Source: an uncultured Bacteroidales bacterium (lineage in GTDB: Bacteria; Bacteroidota; Bacteroidia; Bacteroidales; UBA932). From it: 14,797 bases of DNA. The stretch covers positions 1 to 14,797 of the forward strand of contig CAJOQW010000114.1 in NCBI GenBank assembly GCA_905236955.1, in the 5' to 3' direction. Position numbers and translations under genes: made by a program. Positions 14,259 to 14,797 of the stretch are shown piece after piece (the first letter of the stretch is position 1; the number at the start of each line of letters is the position of its first letter). The notes beneath the pieces were generated by a model. It was not told where the DNA came from, did not search any database, and was given only the letters and a program-made list of their open reading frames with translations.

Positions 14259-14285
14259 GCCGGCGGGTCCGGCTTTTGTTTTTTT
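14259..14285 (+). terminator. Intrinsic-terminator-like hairpin directly before the glnN ATG
   Basis: GCCGG (14259-14263), a 5-nt loop, CCGGC (14269-14273), then TTTTGTTTTTTT (14274-14285) ending at the base before the ATG. This is the shape of an intrinsic terminator within the leader of the gene it precedes. The all-GC stem is short (5 bp). GCCGGC at 14259-14264 is complementary to GCCGGC at 14185-14190 in the leader, which could form an antiterminator. Confidence 0.6.
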
Positions 14286-14797
14286 ATGGATAATCCAAGA
14301 TTCACTTTGGTCCGCGACGCCTTCCGTAAGCAGGCTGTTGCGGTAAATGCCCCTGGGGAAGCGCCGTCCAGGTATTTCGGAGAACTTACGTTCGGCCGGG
14401 AAAAGATGCGCAGATATCTCGATCCCTCCACCTTTACCGCTCTGGAAAAATGCATCGACAGCGGCGAGGCCCTGGATCTCAAGACCGCCGACAAAGTTGC
14501 GGCAGGTATGAAGCAATGGGCCCTTGAACATGGCGTGACGCATATCACGCACTGGTTCCAGCCCCTTACGGACGCCACCGCCGAAAAACACGATTCGCTG
14601 CTCGAATATGACGGCAAAGGGGGAGTGATAGAGAGTTTCAGCGGCAGCGCCCTGGTGCAGCAGGAACCGGATGCCAGCAGTTTCCCAAGCGGAGGCCTCC
14701 GCGCCACATTCGAGGCGCGCGGCTATACAGCCTGGGATCCGGCAAGCCCGGTCTTCATCCAGGACGACACCCTCTGCATCCCTACGGTCTTCATATC
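14286..14797 (+). CDS. glnN: Glutamine synthetase type III, N-terminal part (cut by window edge)
   Basis: The frame opens at ATG 14286 (MDNPRFTLVRDAF) and runs out of the window after 170 codons; GSIII proteins are around 700 residues, so roughly a quarter is visible. The GSIII N-terminal hallmarks are clear: 'YFGELTFGREKMRRYL' (30-45), 'THWFQPLTDATAEKHDS' (88-104), 'SGSALVQQEPDASSFPSGG' (119-137) and 'RATFEARGYTAWD' (139-151). This is the large dodecameric glutamine synthetase found in Bacteroides and relatives; it makes glutamine from glutamate, ammonia and ATP. No Shine-Dalgarno is present; instead a poly-T tract after a hairpin abuts the start, suggesting control by transcription attenuation in response to nitrogen or glutamine status (inference). 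Confidence 0.95.
   Translation, partial: MDNPRFTLVRDAFRKQAVAVNAPGEAPSRYFGELTFGREKMRRYLDPSTFTALEKCIDSGEALDLKTADKVAAGMKQWALEHGVTHITHWFQPLTDATAEKHDSLLEYDGKGGVIESFSGSALVQQEPDASSFPSGGLRATFEARGYTAWDPASPVFIQDDTLCIPTVFI

Noticed and set aside
14106..14285. The known cyanobacterial glutamine riboswitch upstream of glnN
   Set aside because: The conserved bases of that motif, as I know it, are not present, and the overall layout of stems is different.

Overview
The window looks like chromosomal DNA of an uncultured, fairly GC-rich member of the Bacteroidales (Bacteroidota). Reasons: promoters match the Bacteroidota -7 element TAnnTTTG, several with an upstream TTG/TTTG about 18-21 nt away. Start codons lack Shine-Dalgarno sequences. 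The gene content is also typical: type III glutamine synthetase, DUF4230 pairs, short HPF, a Xer recombinase next to hpf, and a holA plus HSDR_N-type neighbour. Genus cannot be fixed from the sequence alone.

Layout. (1) Positions 1-83, minus: a tRNA-Ser(GGA) cut by the window edge, with its own promoter. (2) Positions 141-5045, minus: a six-gene, fully overlapping unit running holA, PD-(D/E)XK-type restriction-like protein, cca-type tRNA nucleotidyltransferase, xerC-like recombinase, hpf, prsW-type intramembrane protease. It joins replication, tRNA maturation, chromosome resolution, ribosome hibernation and membrane proteolysis. (3) Positions 5171-10263, plus: a five-gene overlapping unit with a NatA/NatB-like ABC exporter, a lipoprotein 5'-nucleotidase whose two domains are in reversed order in one polypeptide, and two DUF4230 envelope proteins. 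(4) Positions 10250-11137, minus: a membrane-anchored GH25 lysozyme, divergent from (5) yicC (11176-12039, plus), with back-to-back promoters lying almost on the start codons. (6) Positions 12056-14052, minus: a two-gene unit of a steroid 5-alpha-reductase homologue and an Old Yellow Enzyme-family flavin reductase with a C-terminal cysteine cluster, a possible steroid or bile-acid enone reduction module. (7) Positions 14067-14797, plus: glnN (GSIII, truncated by the window edge), behind a ~180-nt structured leader that ends in an intrinsic-terminator-like hairpin whose U-tract touches the ATG.

No CRISPR array, insertion sequence, prophage or defence island is visible, and no stretch over 300 bases lacks a gene. 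The most original observations are the glnN leader, which resembles a transcription attenuator or riboswitch of no class I recognise; the domain-reversed 5'-nucleotidase fusion; and the 5-alpha-reductase/flavin-reductase pair. All functional statements come from reading motifs by eye, with no database search.
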